Made by a program: the position numbers and the translations under genes. Below the pieces are notes generated by a model. It saw only the letters and a list, made by a program, of their open reading frames with translations, ran no database searches and was not told the origin of the DNA. Positions 19,107 through 26,780 of a stretch of 64,000 nt of DNA are shown here, piece by piece. The DNA comes from Acidobacteriota bacterium (GTDB taxonomy: Bacteria > Acidobacteriota > Terriglobia > Bryobacterales > Bryobacteraceae): contig JACPNQ010000002.1 of assembly GCA_016185425.1 (NCBI GenBank), forward strand, positions 62,001 to 126,000, read 5' to 3'. Positions within the stretch are counted from its first letter, which is position 1, and the number at the start of each line of letters is the position of its first letter.

Positions 19107-19943
19107 TTAGCGGACGACCTCCAACTCCACTTTCCGCGGAATCAGTCCGATTGCATGCCCCAGGTCCAGCAGCTTCTGTGCTGCCTTCGGGATAATCTCC
19201 CCGCAATCGACTGTGTAGTGGTTCACGTACATGCCGACGAACTTGTTCGCCAACTCCGGCTCCATGTCGCGTGCAAACTGCATCGCATAGTCCAGAGCTT
19301 CGGAATGGTTATCCAGCGAGTACTGGATGCTGTCCCGCATCAACCGGCACGCTTCCGTCCGTACTTCCGGCGTCAAGTCCCGCCGCAGCACGTTGCAACC
19401 GAGCGGCAACGGCATTTCGTACTCTTTCTTCCACCACTTGCCGAGATCCAGAATGTTGTGGAAACCGGTCTTTGAATACGTCAACTGTGCTTCATGGATC
19501 ACCAGACCCACATCCGCCACACCCTCTTTTACCGCGTCCAGGATCTTGTCGAAGGGAACTTCCACGGGAACGAAATCCGGCTGCAGAATGTTCAACGTCA
19601 GGTAGGCGGTCGTCAACTTTCCGGGAATGGCGATTCTCTTCCCCTTCAGGTCATCGATCCCAAGAGGATGAAGCGCCACCAGCATCGGACCATAGCCATC
19701 TCCGACACTGGAACCCGAGGCCATCACGAAGTACTTATCCGCAACGTACGGATAGGCATGGTACGAAATCGCCGTCAGCTCATATTCTCCGCGCATCGCT
19801 CGCTGGTTTAGCGATTGGATATCTTCCAACTGGTGACGAAAGTTAAGTATTTTGGATCTGACCTTCCGTGTGGCCAGTCCGTAAAACATATACGCGTCAT
19901 CGGAATCCGGACTGTGCGCGCAAACAATTTCCTGAAGATCCAT
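19107..19943 (-). CDS. mqnD: 1,4-dihydroxy-6-naphthoate synthase (futalosine pathway)
   Basis: 278 residues, the usual MqnD length. The N-terminal HSPDSDDAYMFYGL is the signature of this periplasmic-binding-protein-fold enzyme, followed by LNQRAMRGEYELTAISYHAYPYV and GYGPMLVA. It cleaves cyclic dehypoxanthine futalosine to 1,4-dihydroxy-6-naphthoate in the chorismate-futalosine route to menaquinone. This shows that the organism uses the futalosine rather than the classical Men pathway. The other mqn genes are not in the window. An extended -10 element lies just upstream. Confidence 0.92.
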   Translation of the reverse strand: MDLQEIVCAHSPDSDDAYMFYGLATRKVRSKILNFRHQLEDIQSLNQRAMRGEYELTAISYHAYPYVADKYFVMASGSSVGDGYGPMLVALHPLGIDDLKGKRIAIPGKLTTAYLTLNILQPDFVPVEVPFDKILDAVKEGVADVGLVIHEAQLTYSKTGFHNILDLGKWWKKEYEMPLPLGCNVLRRDLTPEVRTEACRLMRDSIQYSLDNHSEALDYAMQFARDMEPELANKFVGMYVNHYTVDCGEIIPKAAQKLLDLGHAIGLIPRKVELEVVR

Positions 19944-19960
19944 ACTAATAGGGTCTTCCC

Positions 19961-19969
19961 ACTATAGCA
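19961..19969 (-). promoter_or_regulatory. Probable extended -10 promoter of mqnD
   Basis: Read on the minus strand the sequence is TGCTATAGT, a TGn element joined to a near-consensus -10. It lies 18 bases before the mqnD ATG, implying a very short leader. No good -35 is seen, as is usual for extended -10 promoters. Confidence 0.4.
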
Positions 19970-19998
19970 AAGCGGGGGTGAAAACCGCCTGTAAAACC

Positions 19999-20355
19999 CT
20001 ACGCTTCGGCTAAGACGACTAGCGCCGAATGAATATGAGCCAGCGCACAGGCAAGCCGGTCTATACAAGGCTCCAGCGACTCTAAATCGCCCGCGCGCCC
20101 CTTCTTTTCCAGTGCAAATGCAGCCTGGTAGACGCCCTCGGCGCCGAAGTTGGACACGGAACCCTTCATGCTGTGCGCCGCCCGCTGCAACGCCTCGGCG
20201 TCTCGTGTCGATGCCGCCGTCCGGATCTCTTTCATCAGCATCGGATATTCGTCCAGGAACAGAATAGCCACCTCACGCAGAAGTTCCTCATCCCCTCCGA
20301 GGCGTTCCAAGGCCACGGCACAATCGAGTTTTGCCAGCTCGCTGGAAAACTTCAT
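19999..20355 (-). CDS. Stand-alone histidine phosphotransfer (Hpt) domain protein
   Basis: 118 residues. The start is the ATG at 20355 because a strong GGGAGGAG lies just before it; the longer frame from 20400 has no such site. The four-helix Hpt domain fills the protein, with the phospho-accepting His61 in RAAHSMKGSVSNFGA. Hpt proteins relay phosphate between response-regulator receiver domains in phosphorelays. No kinase or receiver gene is nearby, so its partners lie elsewhere. The gene sits between a beta-propeller protein and mqnD, with its own extended -10 promoter candidate. Confidence 0.9.
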   Translation of the reverse strand: MKFSSELAKLDCAVALERLGGDEELLREVAILFLDEYPMLMKEIRTAASTRDAEALQRAAHSMKGSVSNFGAEGVYQAAFALEKKGRAGDLESLEPCIDRLACALAHIHSALVVLAEA

Positions 20356-20418
20356 ACGAACTCCTCCCGACGATGTCCTAGCGGACACCTCCCCGGACAT
20401 GCTTCCGCAGACGGCCCC

Positions 20419-20427
20419 ATTGTAGCA
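20419..20427 (-). promoter_or_regulatory. Probable extended -10 promoter of the Hpt gene
   Basis: The minus strand reads TGCTACAAT, a TGn element followed by a five-of-six -10 match, 64 bases before the Hpt start. The rest of 20428-20589 holds no gene or terminator that I can identify. Confidence 0.4.
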
Positions 20428-20589
20428 GAATCGATAACCAGTAGCTTCAGTACCATCAGTAACTACTAATCTCTTATCGCCATTTCGCGCAGAACCTTTA
20501 GTCCTTTACTGTCGGCAGCCGCCCCAGCACATCAATAAACACCAAAATACTCTCGACGTTTCGCCACCGTCGCCTCGGGCAGCCGGAAA

Positions 20590-21684
20590 CTACGTATTCT
20601 CTTCCGTCTCCTCGATCAGCCGGTCCACCGCCATCGAATAAATCACCAGGTTCTTATGACGGTCCGTCAGAAACGCCACGCGGGACGAATTGGGAGAAAA
20701 CACTGCCCGGGAAAGCCGCGCATCCGAACAACGGTGCTCACAAATCGTCAGTTCCCGCTTTACCGATCTCAGCAGCAGCAGTAGATGCGGGGAAGCCACG
20801 CTCGCACTGGCGCCTAGAAACACCGACGCATCGCTATTTCGTTGAAAATGCACGTATTGCGAAGTCTTTGTTACCGGCGAATCCTTGTTCCCGTCCGGCA
20901 CGATCTCCCGAATTTCCGTCAACTTACCCGTAGCCGCCGGCTTGAGCAGGTACAGGATTGACCCGCCGTCCGCTGTCCAATACGCCGACAACACTTCGCC
21001 CGGCGCCGTTTGCAACGTCGCGGCCTTCTTCGTATCCAGCGTCAGAAGGCGAAGTTGACCGCCTGCAACATAGGACACCGCGGCGCGCTTCGGCCGCAGG
21101 CATAGGGTGCCGATGTCGCCCTCACGCTCCTCCGCCGTCGCTCCCGCACGGCCCGCCAGCATGATCTTCGTTTTCGTGCCGTTGTACGCCGACACCACAA
21201 TCACCTGCCCGTCTTCGCTTGCCGTCATCCGCGGGCTCTCCGCCCAAGTGTCCGGCAGCTCGTAAATCAGCCGCTCCCGGCCGCTTCCGCTCTGCAGGAG
21301 CTTACGCCCGTCGAAATACATCAGCAAACGGTCGGACCCGATCCACGTGAACGTATTCGTGTTCAGCTTCTCCGCCTCGGTGAGTTGCCTGAGCTTGTTG
21401 CCCCTGAAGTCGTGCCGGTACAACTGCGGTTTCCCGCTCGCGTCGGAGGCGAACAGCAACGCATCCCCGTGACGCGTAAAGGCGCGGTTCGATGCGATCG
21501 GGAGCCACGCGTTGTGCTCGACACCCGAAACGCGCAGCACTTCAAACTCCGTGGCCGGATCCAGGAATTTCTTCGCCTCTCCTGGTCCATCTTGGCCTCT
21601 TGCCGCATACACCGCGGAGCCCGCCGCCGCGCCGAGTACTGCGCGCCGCGTCCACTGGCGAACGGAGGACGAGGCCACCTTCAT
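20590..21684 (-). CDS. Tat-exported beta-propeller (TolB/WD40-like) protein
   Basis: 364 residues. The N-terminus has a twin-arginine signal, TRRAVLGAAAGSAVYAARG. The body is built of repeated short blades with the pattern of TolB-like or oligogalacturonide-lyase-like propellers, for example HGDALLFASDASGKPQLYRHD, GSDRLLMYFDGRKLL and SPNSSRVAFLTDRHKNLVIY. The resemblance to periplasmic PelL-type propellers is general, and no catalytic histidine pattern is obvious. It lies alone between the Hpt and DUF3500 genes on the same strand. Confidence 0.8.
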   Translation of the reverse strand: MKVASSSVRQWTRRAVLGAAAGSAVYAARGQDGPGEAKKFLDPATEFEVLRVSGVEHNAWLPIASNRAFTRHGDALLFASDASGKPQLYRHDFRGNKLRQLTEAEKLNTNTFTWIGSDRLLMYFDGRKLLQSGSGRERLIYELPDTWAESPRMTASEDGQVIVVSAYNGTKTKIMLAGRAGATAEEREGDIGTLCLRPKRAAVSYVAGGQLRLLTLDTKKAATLQTAPGEVLSAYWTADGGSILYLLKPAATGKLTEIREIVPDGNKDSPVTKTSQYVHFQRNSDASVFLGASASVASPHLLLLLRSVKRELTICEHRCSDARLSRAVFSPNSSRVAFLTDRHKNLVIYSMAVDRLIEETEENT

Positions 21685-21738
21685 ACCCTCACTCTAGCAT
21701 GGCCCCGCCGCGCCCTCCCGCGCTCAACCTGTTACTTA

Positions 21739-22761
21739 CTAATGGCTCGTCTGGTAGTGATTCCCCAGCAAATCGTAGCCGAAATCGCCGTTGTAATCGC
21801 GCCAAACGGAGTGCACGTGATTGTTGCCGTTCTGCGTATTGTCGTACTCCACCAGGAATGTCGGAGCCTGCACACGGTAGTAGTGGCCCTCGCCGCGTTC
21901 CGACCCTCCCGTCCATGCGAACAGCAGATTGGTGCCGGCCTTCTTAATCTGCTCACGGCGCGCCGACGCGCCCTGCTCCGGAATGTTGTTCGCGTACTCT
22001 TCCAACAGGTTCTGCAGCAATTGGCGTTGCGCGGCCGTCATCTTTGCCGCCGACAGACCCGAGGGCTGTCCTTCCAGCGCGGCCTTCCGCGACGCCATGG
22101 TGATGATGTCCTTCAGCGCCACTTCCGCCACCACCGCCACCTTCTTTTGTTCCGGCGTCAACGATTTCAGCAGCGTGCGGGCCAAGTCCTCTTCGTTGCC
22201 CAGCACGCGCAATCCCTTACGTGGCCCGTCCTTCACTTCCGCGGGATTCGTTCCAAAGAACATCGGGCTTGACGCGACCTTGTTGTCCACAATCGTGAAG
22301 TTCATCGCCACGTGGTGTCCCTCGAAGCGGAAGCCCCACGTGCCCGATTCCGACGGCGTGCCGAAAATCGAGAAGAAGTAGTTCTCCGGATCGCGCCGCC
22401 CCGGGGGCGTGTTCTTCTCCTGAATCTTCAGGATCTCTTCCAGGCTCATAATGCTCGAAGCTTTGATAAAGCCCTGCTGGCTTAGGCTTGCGTTCAACAG
22501 CGCCAGCGCCAGTGGCCGCTGCTCCACCGTCATCAGCCTATAACTCAACCCTTTCCGCTCACGCGGAATGAAGTGCCAGTTCAGCCGCTCTTCATCATTG
22601 AACTTAAACACGGCGTTCGCCTTCTGGTCCGCGTTCAACGAGCTTAGAAAAGCATTCGCGGCATTCGACATTACAGCCGGCGTGTGCGAGCGGGTTCCCG
22701 CGGCAATCAAAAGTAGTGCGCCTGCGGCGGCGGCAAGAATACGGATACGTACGGGTGACAT
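21739..22761 (-). CDS. DUF3500 family secreted protein
   Basis: 340 residues with a signal peptide (VRIRILAAAAGALLLIAAG). The body matches DUF3500 throughout: FLSSLNADQKANAVFKFNDEE, NWHFIPRERKGL, the His-rich GFRFEGHHVAMNFT, and the C-terminal YDNTQNGNNHVHSVWRD followed by GGDFG-like residues. Conserved His and Asp residues suggest a metal-dependent function, but no activity is established for this family. GAGGATTCC lies before the ATG. A strong inverted repeat stands between this gene and the M23 peptidase gene upstream. Confidence 0.88.
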   Translation of the reverse strand: MSPVRIRILAAAAGALLLIAAGTRSHTPAVMSNAANAFLSSLNADQKANAVFKFNDEERLNWHFIPRERKGLSYRLMTVEQRPLALALLNASLSQQGFIKASSIMSLEEILKIQEKNTPPGRRDPENYFFSIFGTPSESGTWGFRFEGHHVAMNFTIVDNKVASSPMFFGTNPAEVKDGPRKGLRVLGNEEDLARTLLKSLTPEQKKVAVVAEVALKDIITMASRKAALEGQPSGLSAAKMTAAQRQLLQNLLEEYANNIPEQGASARREQIKKAGTNLLFAWTGGSERGEGHYYRVQAPTFLVEYDNTQNGNNHVHSVWRDYNGDFGYDLLGNHYQTSH

Positions 22762-22779
22762 GGAGGAATCCTCTTCATT

Positions 22780-22810
22780 CCACTGGCCCGCTTACGGGAC
22801 CAGTGGTCCC
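22780..22810 (-). promoter_or_regulatory. Two mutually exclusive hairpins between the M23 and DUF3500 genes
   Basis: CCACTGG-CCCG (22780-22790) pairs with CGGG-CCAGTGG (22795-22806), giving 11 pairs, a four-base loop and one bulge. The right arm also belongs to a second perfect hairpin, GGGACCACTGGTCCC (22796-22810). Both cannot form together. No T-run follows, so it is not a simple terminator. It begins 19 bases upstream of the DUF3500 start. Confidence 0.5.
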
Positions 22811-22820
22811 AAGCATTGTA

Positions 22821-23714
22821 TTAGAACGGAAGGTCTTTTTGCACGGGCGCATTGCCCAGAATAATGGAACGCGCCAAATATTTATACGGATTCACCGGCG
22901 CGCCGCCCTGGCGCACCTCATAGTGCAAATGCGGTGAGGTCACGCGGCCCGTGCCGCCCGACTTTCCGATCACCTGCGAGCGGCGTACTTCCTGCCCCGG
23001 AATCACATCGAACGCGCTCAAATGTGCGTAGTACGATTCGATCCCGCCGCCATGATCGATGACCACCAGCTTTCCATACGCGCCCGACCACTCCGCCGAT
23101 TTCACTATGCCATCCGCCGTGCACCGCACCGAGGTTCCTGTCGATGCGGAAATGTCGACACCTGAATGGAACGCGCTGCCGCCCGTAAATGGATCGCTGC
23201 GCGAGCCAAAACTCGACAGCAACCGTCCTGACACCGGCCACAAGCTCGGCACAATGTTGGTCTGCCACGTCCGGTTGATTCGCCGTGTACCGGTGGAATA
23301 CAACCGTGCGGTACGCAGCAAATCAAACCGCTCAAGCGACTGCTGGTATGTCGGAATCAGCCGGCTTTCGTTCGAAATGGAGGAAGGTCCTTCCAGCCTT
23401 TCCTTGATTCCATAGGCCGAAGTCACTTCGGATGCCAGCAACTGCAGCGTCGCCAACTGCTCCTTCGTCTGCTCGTTCGTCCGCGCCAGCGCTTGATACT
23501 TCTGTTGCAGCGTGGAAACCTCATCACGAAGATGATTATAGTTGGCCACTTTCCAGGCCATTCTCGCGTAACTAGTCAGGAAGCCCGCTACCGTGAACCC
23601 GCCCACCAGCGCCAACGCCAGCACCGTATACATTACCGTGTGCGAAAGGTGCATTCGGCGCAAACGGCCATGGACGGAATGGGCGAGGACGAGTACAAAG
23701 TAGGGCTGATTCAT
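22821..23714 (-). CDS. M23 family metallopeptidase (LytM-like), membrane-anchored with coiled coil
   Basis: 297 residues. A single membrane segment (about 27-49) follows a short cytoplasmic tail, then a coiled coil of about 55-100 (LRDEVSTLQQKYQALARTN). The LytM domain at about 165-285 keeps all zinc and catalytic residues: HSGVD, and SPHLHYEV with the HxH pair. It either cuts peptidoglycan cross-links or acts as an amidase activator; intact residues favour hydrolysis. It has its own consensus promoter and a structured leader of about 150 bases, which is uncommon for the family. Confidence 0.92.
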   Translation of the reverse strand: MNQPYFVLVLAHSVHGRLRRMHLSHTVMYTVLALALVGGFTVAGFLTSYARMAWKVANYNHLRDEVSTLQQKYQALARTNEQTKEQLATLQLLASEVTSAYGIKERLEGPSSISNESRLIPTYQQSLERFDLLRTARLYSTGTRRINRTWQTNIVPSLWPVSGRLLSSFGSRSDPFTGGSAFHSGVDISASTGTSVRCTADGIVKSAEWSGAYGKLVVIDHGGGIESYYAHLSAFDVIPGQEVRRSQVIGKSGGTGRVTSPHLHYEVRQGGAPVNPYKYLARSIILGNAPVQKDLPF

Positions 23715-23803
23715 CGGCTCTCTCAGGCTTGCCTAGTTCTTTTGACTGTCACTATCAAGCGGGGGGACTGGAAACGACCGGCACCTGCTCAAGAACCGAA
23801 GTA

Positions 23804-23833
23804 CCTGAATCCAATCAGGCCGGGGGAGCCCGG
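23804..23833 (-). promoter_or_regulatory. Two adjacent hairpins in the M23 gene leader
   Basis: CCTGA-n6-TCAGG (23804-23819) is followed without gap by CCGGG-n4-CCCGG (23820-23833). They could stack end to end in the mRNA leader of the peptidase gene. This resembles a structured regulatory RNA, but I do not recognise a known riboswitch class in it. Confidence 0.4.
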
Positions 23834-23848
23834 TTCCACGTGTTGCAC

Positions 23849-23872
23849 TTCCGCCTCATCAGTGTGGCGGAA
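23849..23872 (-). promoter_or_regulatory. Perfect 7-bp inverted repeat at the predicted M23 transcription start
   Basis: TTCCGCC and GGCGGAA flank a ten-base loop. The symmetry extends outward as TGTTG (23841-23845) and CAACA (23876-23880) after a three-base mismatch, giving a 40-base imperfect palindrome that overlaps the -10 element. It could be a DNA operator or the first leader hairpin. Confidence 0.5.
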
Positions 23873-23877
23873 TCACA

Positions 23878-23907
23878 ACAGTATCAGCCTGGACACACCT
23901 ATGTCAA
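23878..23907 (-). promoter_or_regulatory. Sigma-70-type promoter of the M23 peptidase gene
   Basis: On the minus strand a perfect -35, TTGACA (23902-23907), is separated by 18 bases from TACTGT (23878-23883). Transcription should start near 23871, giving a leader of about 155 bases before the ATG at 23714. It lies right after the terminator of the pyrimidine operon. Confidence 0.55.
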
Positions 23908-23910
23908 GGC

Positions 23911-23927
23911 AAAACGCCGGTCCGGCG
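23911..23927 (-). terminator. Intrinsic terminator of the pyrimidine-degradation operon
   Basis: On the minus strand CGCCG-GAC-CGGCG is followed by TTTT, about 80 bases after the mmsA stop (24006). The stem is all G-C. The T-run is short, so efficiency may be moderate. Positions 23928-24005 show nothing else recognisable. Confidence 0.55.
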
Positions 23928-24005
23928 AAGAGAGAGCGAAGACGCTCCAACAGGCGCTGGAAGCCCCTTTTCATTAGGTTTGGTGCGCCGCATTGGGCGA
24001 CCGTT

Positions 24006-25514
24006 TCAGCGCATTTGAGGAAATCCAAGGTCCACCTTACTCGTCCCGGGATCGGGCCACCGGCTCGTCACCACTTTGGCCTTGGTGTAAAACTGTATCC
24101 CCTCTGGGCCGTACATATGAAGGTCGCCGAATAGCGAGCTCTTCCATCCGCCAAAACTGTAATAGGCAACTGGCACCGGAATGGGCACGTTGATGCCCAC
24201 CATTCCCGCGTCCGCGTCAAATTGGAACTGCCGCGCCGCGCCCCCGTCACGGGTGAAGATGGCCGTCCCGTTCCCGTATGGATTCTCATTGATCAGCCGC
24301 AACGCCTCGTCATAAGTATTGACCCGCACCACCCCGAGCACCGGGCCAAAAATCTCGTCCTCATAACAACGCATCCCCGGTTTCACGTTGTCGATCAGCG
24401 AGGTACCCAGGAAGAAGCCGCTACGCCGCGACGACGCATCCTCCCGCCCGTCCACTATCACTGACGCCCCTTCACCCGCCGCGTCCGCAACATAGGAGGC
24501 CACTCGATCCCGATGCTCCCGCGTAATCAGCGGTCCCATCTCCACGCCCTCTTCATCTCCCGACCCGACTTTGATCTTCGCCATCCGCTCCCGAATCGCG
24601 CCGATCAGAGGCTCCGCAACGTTCCCAACCGCGAGCACCACCGAAATCGCCATGCAGCGCTCCCCGGCAGACCCATACGCCGCCGAAACGGCCGCGTCCG
24701 CCGCCATATCGATATCGGCATCCGGCAGCACCAGCATGTGATTCTTCGCCCCACCCAACGCCTGGACACGCTTCCCGTTCCTCGTCGCGGTTTCATAGAT
24801 GTACTTCGCCACGGGTGTCGACCCGACGAAGCTCACCGCCTTCACACTCGGGTGATCCAAGAGGCGATCCACGGCCACTTTGTCGCCCTGCACGACGTTG
24901 AATACACCATCCGGCAGCCCGGCGCGTTGCAATAGCTCGGCGATAAACAAACTTGGCGAAGGATCTTTCTCCGATGGCTTCAGCACGAACGTGTTCCCGC
25001 AGGCAATCGCGTTGGCGAACATCCACATCGGCACCATCGCCGGAAAATTAAACGGGGTAATCCCCGCGACTACTCCCAGCGGTTGGCGGATCTGGTAGAC
25101 GTCCACTCCGCGGCTCGCCTGCTCGGAGAATCCACCCTTCAACAACTGCGGCACGCCGCACGCAAACTCAATATTCTCGAGCCCCCGCGCTACCTCGCCC
25201 ATCGCGTCGGCTATGGTCTTGCCGTGCTCGCTGGACAGCAGCCGCGCTATCTCGCGCCGGTTTGCGTCCACCAGCTCGCGCAGCTTAAACAGAATCTCGG
25301 AGCGCCGCGAGAGTGCCGTCGCCCGCCAGGGCGGAAACGCCGCCTCTGCCGCCGCGACGACACGGTCGACCTCCTCCGCGCTCGCAAAGTCAACATGTGC
25401 CTGCGGCTCCCCCGTCGCCGGATTCCACACCACTCCCGTCCGCCCGGAAGTCGAAGCAACTCGTTGCCCCGTCACCCAGTGATTCACGCTCCGCAAACCA
25501 GCCGCAACTGTCAT
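24006..25514 (-). CDS. mmsA: Methylmalonate-semialdehyde dehydrogenase (CoA-acylating)
   Basis: 502 residues, an aldehyde dehydrogenase of the MMSDH subfamily. GITPFNFP (151-158) and QALGGAKNH (251-259) are subfamily hallmarks; the usual ALDH general-base Glu is replaced, as in MMSDH. The catalytic Cys287 is in GSAGERCMA. It converts methylmalonate semialdehyde to propionyl-CoA, and malonate semialdehyde to acetyl-CoA, using NAD and CoA. As the last gene of the pyrimidine operon it supplies the final step for both thymine (propionyl-CoA) and uracil (acetyl-CoA). It begins 15 bases after the amidohydrolase gene. Confidence 0.93.
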   Translation of the reverse strand: MTVAAGLRSVNHWVTGQRVASTSGRTGVVWNPATGEPQAHVDFASAEEVDRVVAAAEAAFPPWRATALSRRSEILFKLRELVDANRREIARLLSSEHGKTIADAMGEVARGLENIEFACGVPQLLKGGFSEQASRGVDVYQIRQPLGVVAGITPFNFPAMVPMWMFANAIACGNTFVLKPSEKDPSPSLFIAELLQRAGLPDGVFNVVQGDKVAVDRLLDHPSVKAVSFVGSTPVAKYIYETATRNGKRVQALGGAKNHMLVLPDADIDMAADAAVSAAYGSAGERCMAISVVLAVGNVAEPLIGAIRERMAKIKVGSGDEEGVEMGPLITREHRDRVASYVADAAGEGASVIVDGREDASSRRSGFFLGTSLIDNVKPGMRCYEDEIFGPVLGVVRVNTYDEALRLINENPYGNGTAIFTRDGGAARQFQFDADAGMVGINVPIPVPVAYYSFGGWKSSLFGDLHMYGPEGIQFYTKAKVVTSRWPDPGTSKVDLGFPQMR

Positions 25515-25529
25515 TTTGCACCTCGCCGA

Positions 25530-26780
25530 CTATGATACGCGCTCCCGCACAATCCAATCGACCGTCTGTTCGGCCAGCTTCCCCATTGCCTCCACGGCCA
25601 TCTCCAGATGGTCCTCACCCGTGTTCTCAATCTTGTTGTGGCTGATCCCGCCGAGCGACTGCACAAACATCATCACCGCCGGAATCCCGGACCGCGAAAC
25701 CTCCGCCGCATCATGCAGGGGCCCTGACGGCAAGCGCCGCGTAGCACCCGCTACAGCCGCAGTCGCCGACTCACAAAATGAAATCAATTGCGGATGGAAC
25801 GGTACTGGCTCGATACTCCATATCCGCGACCATTCCACCGTGCACCCTTCCTCCGCCGCGAATCGCTCGCTCGCGTCCCGAGCCGCCCGATACATCTCCG
25901 CCAGCACGTCCGCATCCAAGTCGCGCTGATCCAGCGTCGCCTCGCACCTTCCGGCCACTGCCGTTACGATACCTGGAAACGTCTTCACGCTCCCCACGGT
26001 GCACACCGAATCCGAGTGCCGAGCCGCAATCGGTCGAATCTCCAGAGCCAGCTTCGCCGCCGCCGCAAGCGCATCGCGCCGCACCTTCATCGGTGTCGAT
26101 CCCGAGTGCGCCTCCTGCCCGTGAAACGTTACCGCATGACGTTCCACCCCTTTGGTTCCTAACACCACTCCCAGCGGCAGCCCCAACCCCTCCAAAACCG
26201 GTCCCTGTTCAATGTGTAATTCCAAATAGGCCGCGGCATTCTTCCGTTCCCTCTCCGCATCCGGGAACCGGTCGATCTCGACACCACACCGCCGCAGCGC
26301 GTCCTCCAAACGAATCCCGTCTTTGTCGACCCGTCCCCGGTCCGCCCCGATGGAATGTGTCCCGGCAAACGCGGACGACCCCAACAAACTGCGCCCGAAA
26401 CGCGCGCCCTCCTCATCGGCAAAATCCACCAGCCGGATCGTCACCGGCGGCCGGCCGTTATACCTTGCGGCAAATCCGCGCAGCAACTCCAAACTCGTCA
26501 TCACTCCGAGGCACCCGTCCAGCCACCCGCCGTTAGGCACCGAGTCCAAATGACTCCCCAACAACAGAGCCCGTTCGCTTTCCCCCTGCAATGTAATCCA
26601 CCGGTTCCCCGCGGCGTCGTAATGGTCCTCCACTGGCAACTCCGACAGCTTCCCCGTAAACCATTCCCGCGACCTCAGCCACATATCGGTCCATGCCACG
26701 CGCTGCGCCCCGTTCTCGTCGGAAGTCAACGCGCGCAGTTCCTTCAAGTCCGCAATCACCCGCTTCGCATCCAGCTTCAT
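25530..26780 (-). CDS. N-carbamoyl-beta-amino-acid amidohydrolase (M20-type, hydantoinase/carbamoylase family)
   Basis: 416 residues of the Zn-dependent amidase/hydantoinase/carbamoylase family. Metal ligands are visible: His77 in GSHLDSV, Asp88 in GWLDGCLG, Glu123/124 in ADEEGARFG and the His of ELHIEQGPVLE. QEAHSGSTPM lies in the dimerisation lid. The family also includes allantoate amidohydrolase and L-carbamoylase; context decides for beta-ureidopropionase, which releases beta-alanine or beta-aminoisobutyrate with CO2 and ammonia. Its ATG overlaps the dihydropyrimidinase stop (TGATG). Confidence 0.88.
   Translation of the reverse strand: MKLDAKRVIADLKELRALTSDENGAQRVAWTDMWLRSREWFTGKLSELPVEDHYDAAGNRWITLQGESERALLLGSHLDSVPNGGWLDGCLGVMTSLELLRGFAARYNGRPPVTIRLVDFADEEGARFGRSLLGSSAFAGTHSIGADRGRVDKDGIRLEDALRRCGVEIDRFPDAERERKNAAAYLELHIEQGPVLEGLGLPLGVVLGTKGVERHAVTFHGQEAHSGSTPMKVRRDALAAAAKLALEIRPIAARHSDSVCTVGSVKTFPGIVTAVAGRCEATLDQRDLDADVLAEMYRAARDASERFAAEEGCTVEWSRIWSIEPVPFHPQLISFCESATAAVAGATRRLPSGPLHDAAEVSRSGIPAVMMFVQSLGGISHNKIENTGEDHLEMAVEAMGKLAEQTVDWIVRERVS

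Noticed and set aside
23840-23865. CUGAUGA in the M23 leader as a hammerhead ribozyme core
   Set aside because: No stem II followed by GAAA and no matching cleavage site; it lies in the loop of a simple hairpin.
23729-24134. Plus-strand open frames in the M23-mmsA gap
   Set aside because: They cross the minus-strand promoter, terminator and mmsA end; composition shows no domain.
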